A stretch of DNA of 64,000 nucleotides, from assembly GCA_013289265.1 (NCBI GenBank), contig JABDAH010000003.1, positions 34,549 to 98,548 of the forward strand, given 5' to 3'. The notes under the pieces are model-generated. The model had not been told where the DNA came from. It searched no databases and saw nothing but the letters and a program-made list of their open reading frames with translations. Shown one piece after another: positions 25,831 through 34,301 of this stretch. Both the position numbers and the translations under genes were made by a program. Source of the DNA: Alphaproteobacteria bacterium (GTDB taxonomy: Bacteria; Pseudomonadota; Alphaproteobacteria; UBA9219). Positions within the stretch are counted from its first letter, which is position 1. Each line of letters starts with the position of its first letter.

Positions 25831-27270
25831 TCATTGTATGGTATTTTCCAGCGCGGTCAGCATCGCCTGGATAGTGCTGATGACATGCGCTGAAGCCGCA
25901 TAAGCGCTTTGCAATGCCGTTAAATTCACAAGTTCGTTATCGATATTGACACCAGTCGTATTGCTGAAAGTGCTTTGGTAATAGGATTGCTGTGTGGTCG
26001 CATCCGTGCTCGACGCCTGCAGCGTGTTGGCGGCCTGCTGGAAGTTCGATAAAATGGCGGTTCCCAACTGCGCGTATGTGACATTGTTAGCCGCAAGCCC
26101 GCTAGCTGTGTAGGTCGCCGTGGCGGTAAAGCTATTTGAAATGGCTGCCGCGCCCGTTTGCGGCAAAACATTCGTTCCGTTCAGCAAAGTTGATTTAACA
26201 TTGAAGGTACTGACATCGGGATTACCTGATCCGTCATTAGTGACTGTAAAGAAGCTGCTAGCAACAGTCGAAGCACTCTGAGAACTTCCGGAAGCCGTCG
26301 ATGCAGTCACGGCACTTGAATAAGCCGCACCAAAAAGAGAAGCGGTGCTGCCCGAACTGTTGGTAAAAGCATCGACCAGTTTGGTCAATTGTGATTGTAG
26401 TTTAGCGATAACGCCGGTTCCAGGATCAGTGCTTATTGCTGCAGCATTGCTGGTATCCGCGAAATTGACTTCCGCCTGAATACTGCCGCCCGTTAAACTG
26501 GAAGTCACATTTTGGCCGGAACTTCTGGTAATAACACCGCCGTTTAAACCAAAAACTTCTGCGTCGCCATCTATAAGCGGCGTACCGCCGGGCGTGTAAA
26601 GTGCAATAGATCCATTATCGCGATGCATGACGACAACACTGGTCATGGTAGAGATTGACTGAACCAGCTGATCCTGCTTGTCCTGCAGGTCAGCAATCGG
26701 CTGGCCCGAAGATTGAGCGCTGATGACTTCGTTATTGATCGTCTGCAGCTGGCCAAGGTCATTATTTAAAGTAGATAATGTACTGGCGGTATCGTTCTGC
26801 ACTTGGATCGCCAGAGAGGCTACTTTTGATGATATTGTCTTAATGGCACTGGCAAGCGTCGTTCCGGCTGAAATAACGGTTTGCTGAGCCGCTGTGCTTT
26901 CCGGCGCGGTCGAATACGCAGTCCATGCAGTCTGGAAATTACTGATCGCCGATGACAGCGCAGGATTATCCGAACTTGCATCCAGTATCGACTGAACCTG
27001 CGTCAGGTAATTATAGGATGTGTTGGTAAGGCCCGCTAATGATGTCGAACTGTTCAGGGCATTTGTCAGGCCGGTGTCGCTGGCGCGCTGGTAGCTGGCA
27101 ATGTTTACACCAGCCGACTGGTTGCCCAAAATAATCGAATCTACAACCGCCGTTTTTTTCGTATAACCAGCGGTATGCGCATTAGCGATATTGGCCGAAG
27201 ACAGCTGTATCTGCGCTGAACTGGTCTGTAGACCAGTAAGGGCGATACTAAGGGCAGACTGGAGCGACAT
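25831..27270 (-). CDS. flgK: Flagellar hook-filament junction protein FlgK
   Basis: 479 residues. The N-terminal SALSIALTGLQTSSAQIQLS and SANIANAHTAGYTKK motif and the C-terminal LVNLTALQSAYAASAHVIST helix are diagnostic of FlgK. The central domain includes LGQLQTINNEVISAQSSGQP and DKQDQLVQSISTM. Same operon as flgE and flgL; 26 bp after flgE. Confidence 0.92.
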   Translation of the reverse strand: MSLQSALSIALTGLQTSSAQIQLSSANIANAHTAGYTKKTAVVDSIILGNQSAGVNIASYQRASDTGLTNALNSSTSLAGLTNTSYNYLTQVQSILDASSDNPALSSAISNFQTAWTAYSTAPESTAAQQTVISAGTTLASAIKTISSKVASLAIQVQNDTASTLSTLNNDLGQLQTINNEVISAQSSGQPIADLQDKQDQLVQSISTMTSVVVMHRDNGSIALYTPGGTPLIDGDAEVFGLNGGVITRSSGQNVTSSLTGGSIQAEVNFADTSNAAAISTDPGTGVIAKLQSQLTKLVDAFTNSSGSTASLFGAAYSSAVTASTASGSSQSASTVASSFFTVTNDGSGNPDVSTFNVKSTLLNGTNVLPQTGAAAISNSFTATATYTASGLAANNVTYAQLGTAILSNFQQAANTLQASSTDATTQQSYYQSTFSNTTGVNIDNELVNLTALQSAYAASAHVISTIQAMLTALENTIQ

Positions 27271-27296
27271 TGGATTTCATTCTCCTTCAAACCCGC

Positions 27297-28679
27297 CTAC
27301 TGAACGGTATTGATAATCGTCGTCAGCATGCCGTTGATCGTGGTGATCGCTTTGGCGTTGGCGGAATATATCTGCTGCGCCTGCACCATATTGGTGAACT
27401 GCGTCGCGATATCGACGTTGGAAGATTCCAGCGAACTGCTGGAGATCGTACCCGCGCCGTTTGTTCCTGCCTGACCGATACGTGGCGAGCCAGAAGCCAG
27501 GGTTGCCTGATAGGCACCGCCGGAGACACGCTGCAACTGATCCTGCGCGTAGAACTGAACCAACGGTATCTGCGCAATCTGGCGTGTACTGCCGTTGTTA
27601 TAGTTGATCGAGACAATGCCGCTGTCATTAATCGACAGGTTGCTGAAGGCACCGCTGGCCAATCCGTTTTGCGTGAAATCCGATACTGAGACTGTCGTAC
27701 CGGCGGTGGTGCCGCCAAATTGCGTCAGACCAGTGGCGGCATTATAATCGCCAAAGTTCACTGTCATTGTCTGCGCTTGCGAGCCGGGGAAGTGAAGGCT
27801 GAAAGATATCTGGGCCTTATTTTCCGCAGCTTGTGTGTTATCGATAACCGTGAAGCCAGAGCCGCTAGAACCGGGGCCGCCCCCGATAGTCTGAACCGTA
27901 CCGGTATTGCTTGAGCTATTAAAAACGAACGGGATCGTCATTGACTTATCGGTAGTCGTAATCGTAGTCGAAGTCACGCCACCGGAAACGGTCGTCCCTG
28001 TCGTTTGCACACCGTTAGCTACATCGACTGAAAGACTCCATGCGTTGGTTCCTGTCTTGGTCCAGGTAAAGGACATGTCATAGGTGTTGCCCAGCGCGTC
28101 ATAAATCTTCTTAACTGACGGCGATGACTGGTAATTGGTGGTCTGCGACGCGGGCAGGTTGGCATCGTAGGTAGCCGAGGTTGATGCAACTGGATTGTTG
28201 AGCAGCGCCGATACCTGAATTGGCGCCGTCGATGACTGATCGACAACACCCGTTGCGGAGATGGTATAACCTTGCAGATAATAGTTGGAGCCGTTAACGA
28301 GGTAGCCGTTTTTATCGAGCGTAAAATCGCCCTGGCGCGTGTAATATTGGCTGCCGGTGAAGCTGGTTGAACCATCGGCATTCTGAACTGTGGTTTCCAC
28401 AGGGAAGAAGCCCTGCCCCGAAATCGCCAGCGATGTCGTTGTTGCCGATGAGGTGATGTTACCCTGCACATCGTTCTGGTAAGAAGGCGTTGCGCGTACG
28501 CCGCCAGGATTATTGCTGCTGGCGTTTGATACGGTTACCAGATCTTCGAACTGGGTGCCGATACTCTTGAAGCCCGTGGTTTGGGAGTTGGCAAGGTTAT
28601 CAGAAATATTGCCGAGCGCTTCGGACTGCGCTGTAAGACCACCGACGGCAACTGTGAGAGCTGAGAAAAGCGAAGACAT
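27297..28679 (-). CDS. flgE: Flagellar hook protein FlgE
   Basis: 460 residues from the ATG at 28679 (SD GAGGTG); the open frame extends 18 codons further but has no SD. Conserved ends: ALTVAVGGLTAQSEALGNIS with NLANSQTTGFK, and the C-terminal SSLESSNVDIATQFTNMVQA followed by YSANAKAITTINGML. The middle carries the hook D1/D2 domains. It is the first gene of the sigma-54-driven operon flgE-flgK-flgL-methyltransferase-TPR. Confidence 0.95.
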   Translation of the reverse strand: MSSLFSALTVAVGGLTAQSEALGNISDNLANSQTTGFKSIGTQFEDLVTVSNASSNNPGGVRATPSYQNDVQGNITSSATTTSLAISGQGFFPVETTVQNADGSTSFTGSQYYTRQGDFTLDKNGYLVNGSNYYLQGYTISATGVVDQSSTAPIQVSALLNNPVASTSATYDANLPASQTTNYQSSPSVKKIYDALGNTYDMSFTWTKTGTNAWSLSVDVANGVQTTGTTVSGGVTSTTITTTDKSMTIPFVFNSSSNTGTVQTIGGGPGSSGSGFTVIDNTQAAENKAQISFSLHFPGSQAQTMTVNFGDYNAATGLTQFGGTTAGTTVSVSDFTQNGLASGAFSNLSINDSGIVSINYNNGSTRQIAQIPLVQFYAQDQLQRVSGGAYQATLASGSPRIGQAGTNGAGTISSSSLESSNVDIATQFTNMVQAQQIYSANAKAITTINGMLTTIINTVQ

Positions 28680-28742
28680 GAATACACCTCTTGGTTGGTG
28701 GCATCCTTTTGTAAGGAATGCCTGTAATGCCAAGAGCTATGG

Positions 28743-28758
28743 AGCAAGCTTCGTGCCA
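28743..28758 (-). promoter_or_regulatory. Sigma-54 promoter of the flgE operon
   Basis: The minus strand reads TGGCACG-AAGC-TTGCT, a full match to the sigma-54 consensus TGGCACG-N4-TTGCW. It lies 64 bp upstream of the flgE ATG; the predicted start near 28732 gives a leader of about 53 nt. Confidence 0.93.
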
Positions 28759-28825
28759 AAATCTAAGCCTTTGATATAAAATGTATTTCTAAACGCTCCT
28801 AAGCCTTTGAGAAGACTCATAAACC

Positions 28826-28850
28826 CGGCAAAGGCAAGAATTGCCGTTTT
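28826..28850 (-). promoter_or_regulatory. Candidate activator site upstream of flgE
   Basis: The minus strand from 28850 to 28833 reads AAAACGGCAATTCTTGCC, identical over 18 bases to the site upstream of flagellin at 19102-19119. A further CGGCA half-site abuts it at 28826. It lies 75 bp upstream of the sigma-54 promoter, consistent with an NtrC-family enhancer site. Confidence 0.75.
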
Positions 28851-28890
28851 ACTGGATCATTTGTTCTCGGAGGAAAGACTGAAAATCAGC

Positions 28891-29331
28891 TTAGTTAGGC
28901 GCTTTATGATCCGCACTATTGCCTTCAACATAAGTTGAGACGCTTTGCTGGACTTCCTGACGCGCGGTTTTCAGATCATCGACCATATGGTCGACTTCAC
29001 TTTTATCAAGAATGGGTTTTTTGAAAGCTGTTTCAACGCGGCTCACCGCCTGATTAAGTTTAAGATGACGGTCATCCTGCGCATCTTTATCGAACAGCTG
29101 GTGCCAACTTGACTGTTCACGGTCACGCAGGGAATGGAACCATCTTTCAATAAAATGGCCGGGTGATTGGGGACTGGAAAGAACGGCCCATAAAAAAGGG
29201 ATGGCGATAATGCCGATCAAGGCCAGATTGATCAAAACCGATAAGAACTGCGGCACAGGACGTTCCAGATTGCGGCGTCTTTCAGTGAAAGGATAGATTT
29301 TGGCTTGTTGATCCGTTGTCTCAGTCGTCAT
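28891..29331 (-). CDS. Membrane protein of unknown function
   Basis: 146 residues. A basic N-terminus is followed by one hydrophobic segment (about 29-50, VLINLALIGIIAIPFLWAVL) and a charged helical C-terminal domain of about 90 residues. No family recognised. It lies upstream of the flgE regulatory region and in the same direction, but a hairpin separates it from pagL and the sigma-54 site starts a new transcript after it. Confidence 0.62.
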   Translation of the reverse strand: MTTETTDQQAKIYPFTERRRNLERPVPQFLSVLINLALIGIIAIPFLWAVLSSPQSPGHFIERWFHSLRDREQSSWHQLFDKDAQDDRHLKLNQAVSRVETAFKKPILDKSEVDHMVDDLKTARQEVQQSVSTYVEGNSADHKAPN

Positions 29332-29355
29332 GGGATATCACCAATTAAAGTTAAT

Positions 29356-29398
29356 GAGTAAACTTGGAGTGAAAAATGAATTTCATCCAAGCTTACTC
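29356..29398 (-). other. Long imperfect hairpin between pagL and the following gene
   Basis: GAGTAAACTTGGA (29356-29368) pairs with TCCAAGCTTACTC (29386-29398) with one mismatch, and an inner TGAAA/TTTCA extends the stem after a single bulged base. There is no clear T run. It probably ends or stabilises the pagL transcript. Confidence 0.5.
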
Positions 29399-29451
29399 AC
29401 CATCCTTAATGGGGCAAGAGCCCATAAAAACTCTATGCTTTTTGGCTGCAA

Positions 29452-30027
29452 TTAACGGTTGCAGAACATGCTGGTTGGTACGTGGAAATAGACGCCAACG
29501 ATTTCCGCACCGGGGTTACGTTTGGTCAGGCCGGCATTCGATATGTGGCTGATCTGGCCGGTCAAACGCATTTCATTATCAAAGCGATAGCCAAGTTCGG
29601 CCTGCGAGCGGAATTCAACTACCGAACCCAAAGTCGTCATATCACCGGCATTATAAAGGCCAACGCCTTCTGACCATGTGAAGATGCCATGGCGGCCAAT
29701 ATAGCCATCCATTGCCCAGCCACCCGAACCATAAAGAGCGCCTAAGGTTGTTACTTCCAGACCGGCATAGGGATGGAACTGCACATATTTATCCCAGCTG
29801 TTGAAGTAGGGCGAAATCAAAGGAAGCATCGACAGGCCCCAGCGATATTCGGCGCGGATGTCGCCGGATTGCTTGTTTTTCTCGCTCTTGTCGAAATCGA
29901 AATAGCCGCCTTCAAATGAAATCAGGTCAGGCTGTTTAACCGGCGCTTCGGCGCGAGCGGGCGTAAAGGACACCAGACCGAGAGCCAGAACCAGTAAACC
30001 AAGTGAACGTGACATCAGAGGCGACAT
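29452..30027 (-). CDS. pagL: Lipid A 3-O-deacylase PagL-like
   Basis: 191 residues with a signal peptide (cleavage after ARA). The rest is predicted as an outer-membrane beta barrel with alternating aromatic residues. The catalytic triad pattern of PagL is present: His161, Ser163 and Glu175 in HISNAGLTKRNPGAE, with the same spacing as in known PagL (126/128/140). PagL removes a 3-O acyl chain from lipid A in the outer membrane. It stands alone between flagellar genes and pepN. Confidence 0.87.
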   Translation of the reverse strand: MSPLMSRSLGLLVLALGLVSFTPARAEAPVKQPDLISFEGGYFDFDKSEKNKQSGDIRAEYRWGLSMLPLISPYFNSWDKYVQFHPYAGLEVTTLGALYGSGGWAMDGYIGRHGIFTWSEGVGLYNAGDMTTLGSVVEFRSQAELGYRFDNEMRLTGQISHISNAGLTKRNPGAEIVGVYFHVPTSMFCNR

Positions 30028-30102
30028 GGGAAACCCATAGAAATGTTGAAGGGACCCGCAGTTTTCCTTACCTCGCGCTAAATGGCAAGCTAAAGATAGC
30101 TG

Positions 30103-32718
30103 TTAAGCTTTAAGGCTTTTTGTTACGATCTCGGAACTGTTGGCTGATAATCTATGCTGCGTTGCAAGAGTGCGGAGGTGTTTTTGCATCAGTTGCTGAC
30201 GTTTTGCATCATAATCGCGCCAGCGGGCAAAAACCTTGCACAGACCTGCGCCGCGTTGCGGGTTGAGTGGATCGATTTTGGCGATCATTTCTGCAACGAA
30301 TTTATAGCCCGAACCATCGGCAGCGTGGAAGCCCAGCCCGTTACCGGCAAAAGCACCGATCAACGCCGAGACGCGGTTCGGATTTTTAATATCGAAGGCC
30401 GGATGCTTCATCAGTTTCTGCACATGGGCCAAAACATCCGTATGTTTGGCCGAAGCCTGCACCGCAAACCACTTATCCATGATTGTTGGAACTTTTCTCC
30501 AGCGTTTTTCGAAATGCGCCAGTGCTTTTGCGCGCAACGGCGAGTTGGTTTCCGCAAGAATATTCAGCGCCGCAATTTGGTCTGTCATATTTTTGGATGT
30601 CGTTGCCTGTTTGAAAACCTGTTTCAATGCTTTCTCATCTTCGCTCACCGCCAAATAAGCAAGGCACAAGTTCTTCAGGCTGCGCTTGTTCATACTTGCG
30701 CCGTCCGTCGCCTGCTCGCCAAGTTTGGATAAATGGTCATGCATTTTTTGGAAATCATCACGGAGCGTGGTTCCGATTTGCAGAACCATAGCTTTACGCA
30801 CGGCATAAAGCGCGTCGATATCGATCAACTGCCCGGCCGCACGCATGGCAAGGCCAAGTTCGCCTTCACTCGGCAAAACGAGACTCATCGCCTTGAAAGC
30901 GGGATCAAGCTTGGGGTCATTCAGAACCTGCCCCAGCGCTTTGATCAATGTTTGCAGGGTTTTGGATGCTGCAGGCTTCTGTGCCGCCGCCGCCAGCAAA
31001 TATTTTGTCAACAACTTGTTGCCTGCTTCCCAACGATTGAAGGGATCACCGTCATGCGCCAGCAAGAACAAAAGATCCGCGTCCGACGCATCGTAATTCA
31101 GTCTTACCGGCGCAGAAAAATCGCGCAGCAGGGACAGAACCGGTTTGGTTTTGATATTCTCAAAAACATATTTCTCAACCGGTTTCTTCAACGACAGCAC
31201 GCGCGTGCCGATCAGGTCCCTGCCCTTGTCATCCAGCAATCCGACGGCAAACGGAATATGCATCGGCTTTTTCTTGGGTTGGCCCGCTGTTGGCGGGCAG
31301 GATTGCTTGACGGTAAGCTGGAGTTTCTTTGCCTTAGCGTCATAAGAGCTGCTGACATCCAGCACCGGCGTTCCGGCCTGGCTGTACCATAGCATAAATT
31401 GTTTCAGGTCGATTTTATTGGCATCCGCCATCGCGCGCGCAAAATCGTCGCAAGTAACAGCCTGCCCGTCATGGCGTTTGACATAGAGCGCCATGCCACG
31501 GTTAAAGCCCTGCTTACCAACCAACGTCTGGATCATGCGCACGACTTCTGCGCCCTTGTCATAGACCGTGGAGGTATAGAAATTATCTATCGCCTGATAA
31601 CGGTCGGGCCGAACGGGGTGCGACATAGCGCCTGCATCTTCGGCAAACTGCGCACGACGTAAATCCCGCACGCTTTCCAGACGTTCTACCGGGACAGAAT
31701 GGACGTCGCCGCAATATTCCTGCTCCCGGAAAACGGTCAGCCCTTCTTTGAGGCTGAGCTGAAACCAGTCGCGGCAGGTGATGCGGTCGCCGGTCCAGTT
31801 ATGAAAATATTCGTGCGCGACAACGCGTTCGATGAACGAAATCGTGCTGTCAGTCGCTGTATCAAAACGGCCCAGAACGCAGGCGTCATTGAAAATATTG
31901 AGGCCCTTATTTTCCATCGCCCCCATATTGAAGAAAGGCGTAGCCACAATCATGAAGCGGTCGAGATCATATTCGAGGCCAAATCTTTCCTCGTCCCACT
32001 TCATCGACTTCTTGATGGCCGTCATGGCAAAGCCGGTTTCATCGGTACGGCCAGGTTCCGTATAAATTTCGATCAGCACCTTGCGGCCTGATTTTGTCGT
32101 GAAGCGGCTACTGACTTTATCGAGCGTGCCGGCCACCATCGCAAACAGGTAGCAAGGCTTGGGATGTGGGTCTTCCCAGATCGCAAAATGCCTACCCTTA
32201 CCTTCGGCCCCTGATTTAATCAGATTGCCGTTAGCCAGCAGCACCGGATATTTTTTCTTGTCGGCATGGATGGTGACGGTAAATTTCGCCATTACATCCG
32301 GGCGGTCCAGATAATAGGTAATGCGGCGAAAACCTTCCGCTTCGCATTGCGTACTGAGCATTGTGCCCGAGGCATAAAGCCCGCTAAGCGCCGTGTTTTT
32401 ATAAGGGCTGTGCGTACTGATGATTTCCAGCCTGGCGCGATCCGGCATCTGTAAAATCGTGAGGCAGTGTTCCGTCAAACGGTAATCTTTGGGTTTCAGC
32501 TCCTTGCCATTTACTTTGACGCTGAGCAGCTTTTGCGTCTCGCCCTGCAGGACCAGCGGCGCTTTTTTATTTTTGCTTTTGCCGTTGCGACGGATATCAA
32601 GGTTTGACGAAACTTTAGCGTGATCGGCCTGAATATCGATATCGAGCGCGACAGTTTTAACCAGAAAATACGGTACGGTGTAGTCGGTCAGGAAAATATC
32701 CTTGGTTTTTTTCGACAT
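30103..32718 (-). CDS. pepN: Aminopeptidase N (M1 family)
   Basis: 871 residues, normal for PepN. It has the substrate-anchoring GAMEN at 266-270 and the zinc site HEYFH at 302-306 followed by NWTGDR. The C-terminal half has the Ig-like domain and the helical cap of the E. coli-type enzyme. It is a cytoplasmic metallopeptidase that removes N-terminal residues from peptides. It follows apt on the same strand with a 21-bp gap. Confidence 0.96.
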   Translation of the reverse strand: MSKKTKDIFLTDYTVPYFLVKTVALDIDIQADHAKVSSNLDIRRNGKSKNKKAPLVLQGETQKLLSVKVNGKELKPKDYRLTEHCLTILQMPDRARLEIISTHSPYKNTALSGLYASGTMLSTQCEAEGFRRITYYLDRPDVMAKFTVTIHADKKKYPVLLANGNLIKSGAEGKGRHFAIWEDPHPKPCYLFAMVAGTLDKVSSRFTTKSGRKVLIEIYTEPGRTDETGFAMTAIKKSMKWDEERFGLEYDLDRFMIVATPFFNMGAMENKGLNIFNDACVLGRFDTATDSTISFIERVVAHEYFHNWTGDRITCRDWFQLSLKEGLTVFREQEYCGDVHSVPVERLESVRDLRRAQFAEDAGAMSHPVRPDRYQAIDNFYTSTVYDKGAEVVRMIQTLVGKQGFNRGMALYVKRHDGQAVTCDDFARAMADANKIDLKQFMLWYSQAGTPVLDVSSSYDAKAKKLQLTVKQSCPPTAGQPKKKPMHIPFAVGLLDDKGRDLIGTRVLSLKKPVEKYVFENIKTKPVLSLLRDFSAPVRLNYDASDADLLFLLAHDGDPFNRWEAGNKLLTKYLLAAAAQKPAASKTLQTLIKALGQVLNDPKLDPAFKAMSLVLPSEGELGLAMRAAGQLIDIDALYAVRKAMVLQIGTTLRDDFQKMHDHLSKLGEQATDGASMNKRSLKNLCLAYLAVSEDEKALKQVFKQATTSKNMTDQIAALNILAETNSPLRAKALAHFEKRWRKVPTIMDKWFAVQASAKHTDVLAHVQKLMKHPAFDIKNPNRVSALIGAFAGNGLGFHAADGSGYKFVAEMIAKIDPLNPQRGAGLCKVFARWRDYDAKRQQLMQKHLRTLATQHRLSANSSEIVTKSLKA

Positions 32719-32739
32719 GATTGCTCGTGCTGTTAAAGT

Positions 32740-33258
32740 TTATTCGTCATAGCTGACAAGGCTGGTCACCGGTACATCCAGTTTTTTACGCCCATTCAGA
32801 AAAGCCAGTTCGATGATAAAGGCGGCGTGAATAACCTCGGCACCCATTTTGCGCGCCAAAGTCACAGCCGCCGCTGCCGTGCCGCCCGTAGCCAGCAGAT
32901 CATCGCATATAACTACGCGCTGACCGGGTTTCAGCATATCTTCCTGAACCGCAATTGTGTCGCTGCCATATTCAAGGTCATAGGAATGTGAAACCGTCGC
33001 GCCCGGCAATTTGCCTTTTTTGCGTACCATGACAAAGCCGGTGTTTAGCTGGGTTGCCAAAGGGGCGGCCACCAGAAAACCGCGCGATTCAATACCCAGC
33101 AGAACGTCCGGTTTTAAGGGCCGCAGATGGTCGGCCAGACGCTTGACGGTTTCCTGCCATGCGCCGCTATGCGCTAGTAAAGTGCCGATATCATAGAAAA
33201 AGATGCCCGGCTTGGGGAAGTCAGGAATACCGCGAATATGTTGTTTAAGATCAATCAT
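32740..33258 (-). CDS. apt: Adenine phosphoribosyltransferase
   Basis: 172 residues, typical length. It has the PRPP-binding motif [16 protein letters not shown] and the N-terminal [18 protein letters not shown] segment characteristic of Apt. It salvages adenine to AMP. Upstream is a 159-bp divergent space shared with the pilus-like gene at 33418. Confidence 0.96.
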   Translation of the reverse strand: MIDLKQHIRGIPDFPKPGIFFYDIGTLLAHSGAWQETVKRLADHLRPLKPDVLLGIESRGFLVAAPLATQLNTGFVMVRKKGKLPGATVSHSYDLEYGSDTIAVQEDMLKPGQRVVICDDLLATGGTAAAAVTLARKMGAEVIHAAFIIELAFLNGRKKLDVPVTSLVSYDE

Positions 33259-33417
33259 GAGGCTTCTATCTGTTAACTGCTCTTTGTTAACTCTTTTCTA
33301 ACCATACCGGCCGAAAAAACAAAGAGAGCATTAAAGAGAGTATTAAGGAAGGCGCAAATCTTCTACGCCATAATAGCGTCTTATGCTAAGCTGCCACCCA
33401 AAGGATTTGAATTCTAA

Positions 33418-34251
33418 ATGTATTTGCTGGTTTTTACGACATTGATGATCGGCGTGATGGGTATTTACGCGCAAATTCTTGGTTTGCAGACTTCGCGCTT
33501 TGCCGCCCATCAAAACAGTGTCGGCGTCGCGATGATGCAGTGGCACACCGCTGCACTTTCCATGGCAGCAAGTATTATTAATACTGCCGGACCGCTTTAT
33601 ACGCCATTACAAACAAACGGTTGTAGACTGACTTTTGCCCCAATACCGGGAACCACTATCGTTCCATGCCCCTCTCCCGTTTACATGGCAGGTCAAACAC
33701 CGTTGGCGCTGGTGGGTACAGCGATTAACCCTGGCGGCGGAACGATCACAGATAACGCCACAACGCCAAATTTGATCAATTATAAAACAGCGGCAGGTAC
33801 CTACACGACGCAGTGCGTCCATTTACCAGCCAGATGCACCCGCACAGATATCAACGGCTGTGGAGCTATTACAGGTGCATTTACCTCTAACGGCTGCAAA
33901 CAGCTCTACGATACTTTTGATTACCAATTTTATTCTGTGTTATATAAGGATACTCTAACCGGCGGCAACTTCGTGGTTACTTTTGTGCCCGCGGCCCAAA
34001 TCTCAGGCGCTAATCCGCCGCCAGGATTCTTACAACTGGCCAGCGGCAATAATATCGGCATAACGGCTACAGATCTTTTACGACAGCTAGCCCATGCAGG
34101 CGCTGCCGCTGAATCATTTGGTAGTATTGATAGTGCAAAGCATCTTGCCACAAGCGGTTTTCAATATACACTTCCATCAGATTTCAGCCCCACCATACTT
34201 CAAAATGCCAATGGCGCAGTCGGAATTATAGGAACGCCTGATGGTCTATAA
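33418..34251 (+). CDS. PilM-like/pilus-associated membrane-anchored protein (tentative)
   Basis: 277 residues. A hydrophobic N-terminal segment (1-22) with no classical signal cleavage is followed by QTSRFAAHQNSVGVAMMQWH, a helix that would continue from the membrane, then a Gly/Thr-rich ectodomain with six cysteines. There is no prepilin Glu+5. The layout recalls PilM of R64-type pili, and the next gene is a prepilin fusion 50 bp downstream, so a role in the same surface structure is likely. The PilM link is inference. Confidence 0.6.
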   Translation: MYLLVFTTLMIGVMGIYAQILGLQTSRFAAHQNSVGVAMMQWHTAALSMAASIINTAGPLYTPLQTNGCRLTFAPIPGTTIVPCPSPVYMAGQTPLALVGTAINPGGGTITDNATTPNLINYKTAAGTYTTQCVHLPARCTRTDINGCGAITGAFTSNGCKQLYDTFDYQFYSVLYKDTLTGGNFVVTFVPAAQISGANPPPGFLQLASGNNIGITATDLLRQLAHAGAAAESFGSIDSAKHLATSGFQYTLPSDFSPTILQNANGAVGIIGTPDGL

Positions 34252-34301
34252 GAGAACGCAGGATCAAATTTGCCTTAGCATTAGAAACCGAGGAAGCCAC
34301 C

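Noticed and set aside
30154..32091. Several plus-strand ORFs over pepN
   Set aside because: Shadows of a highly conserved gene; no family features.
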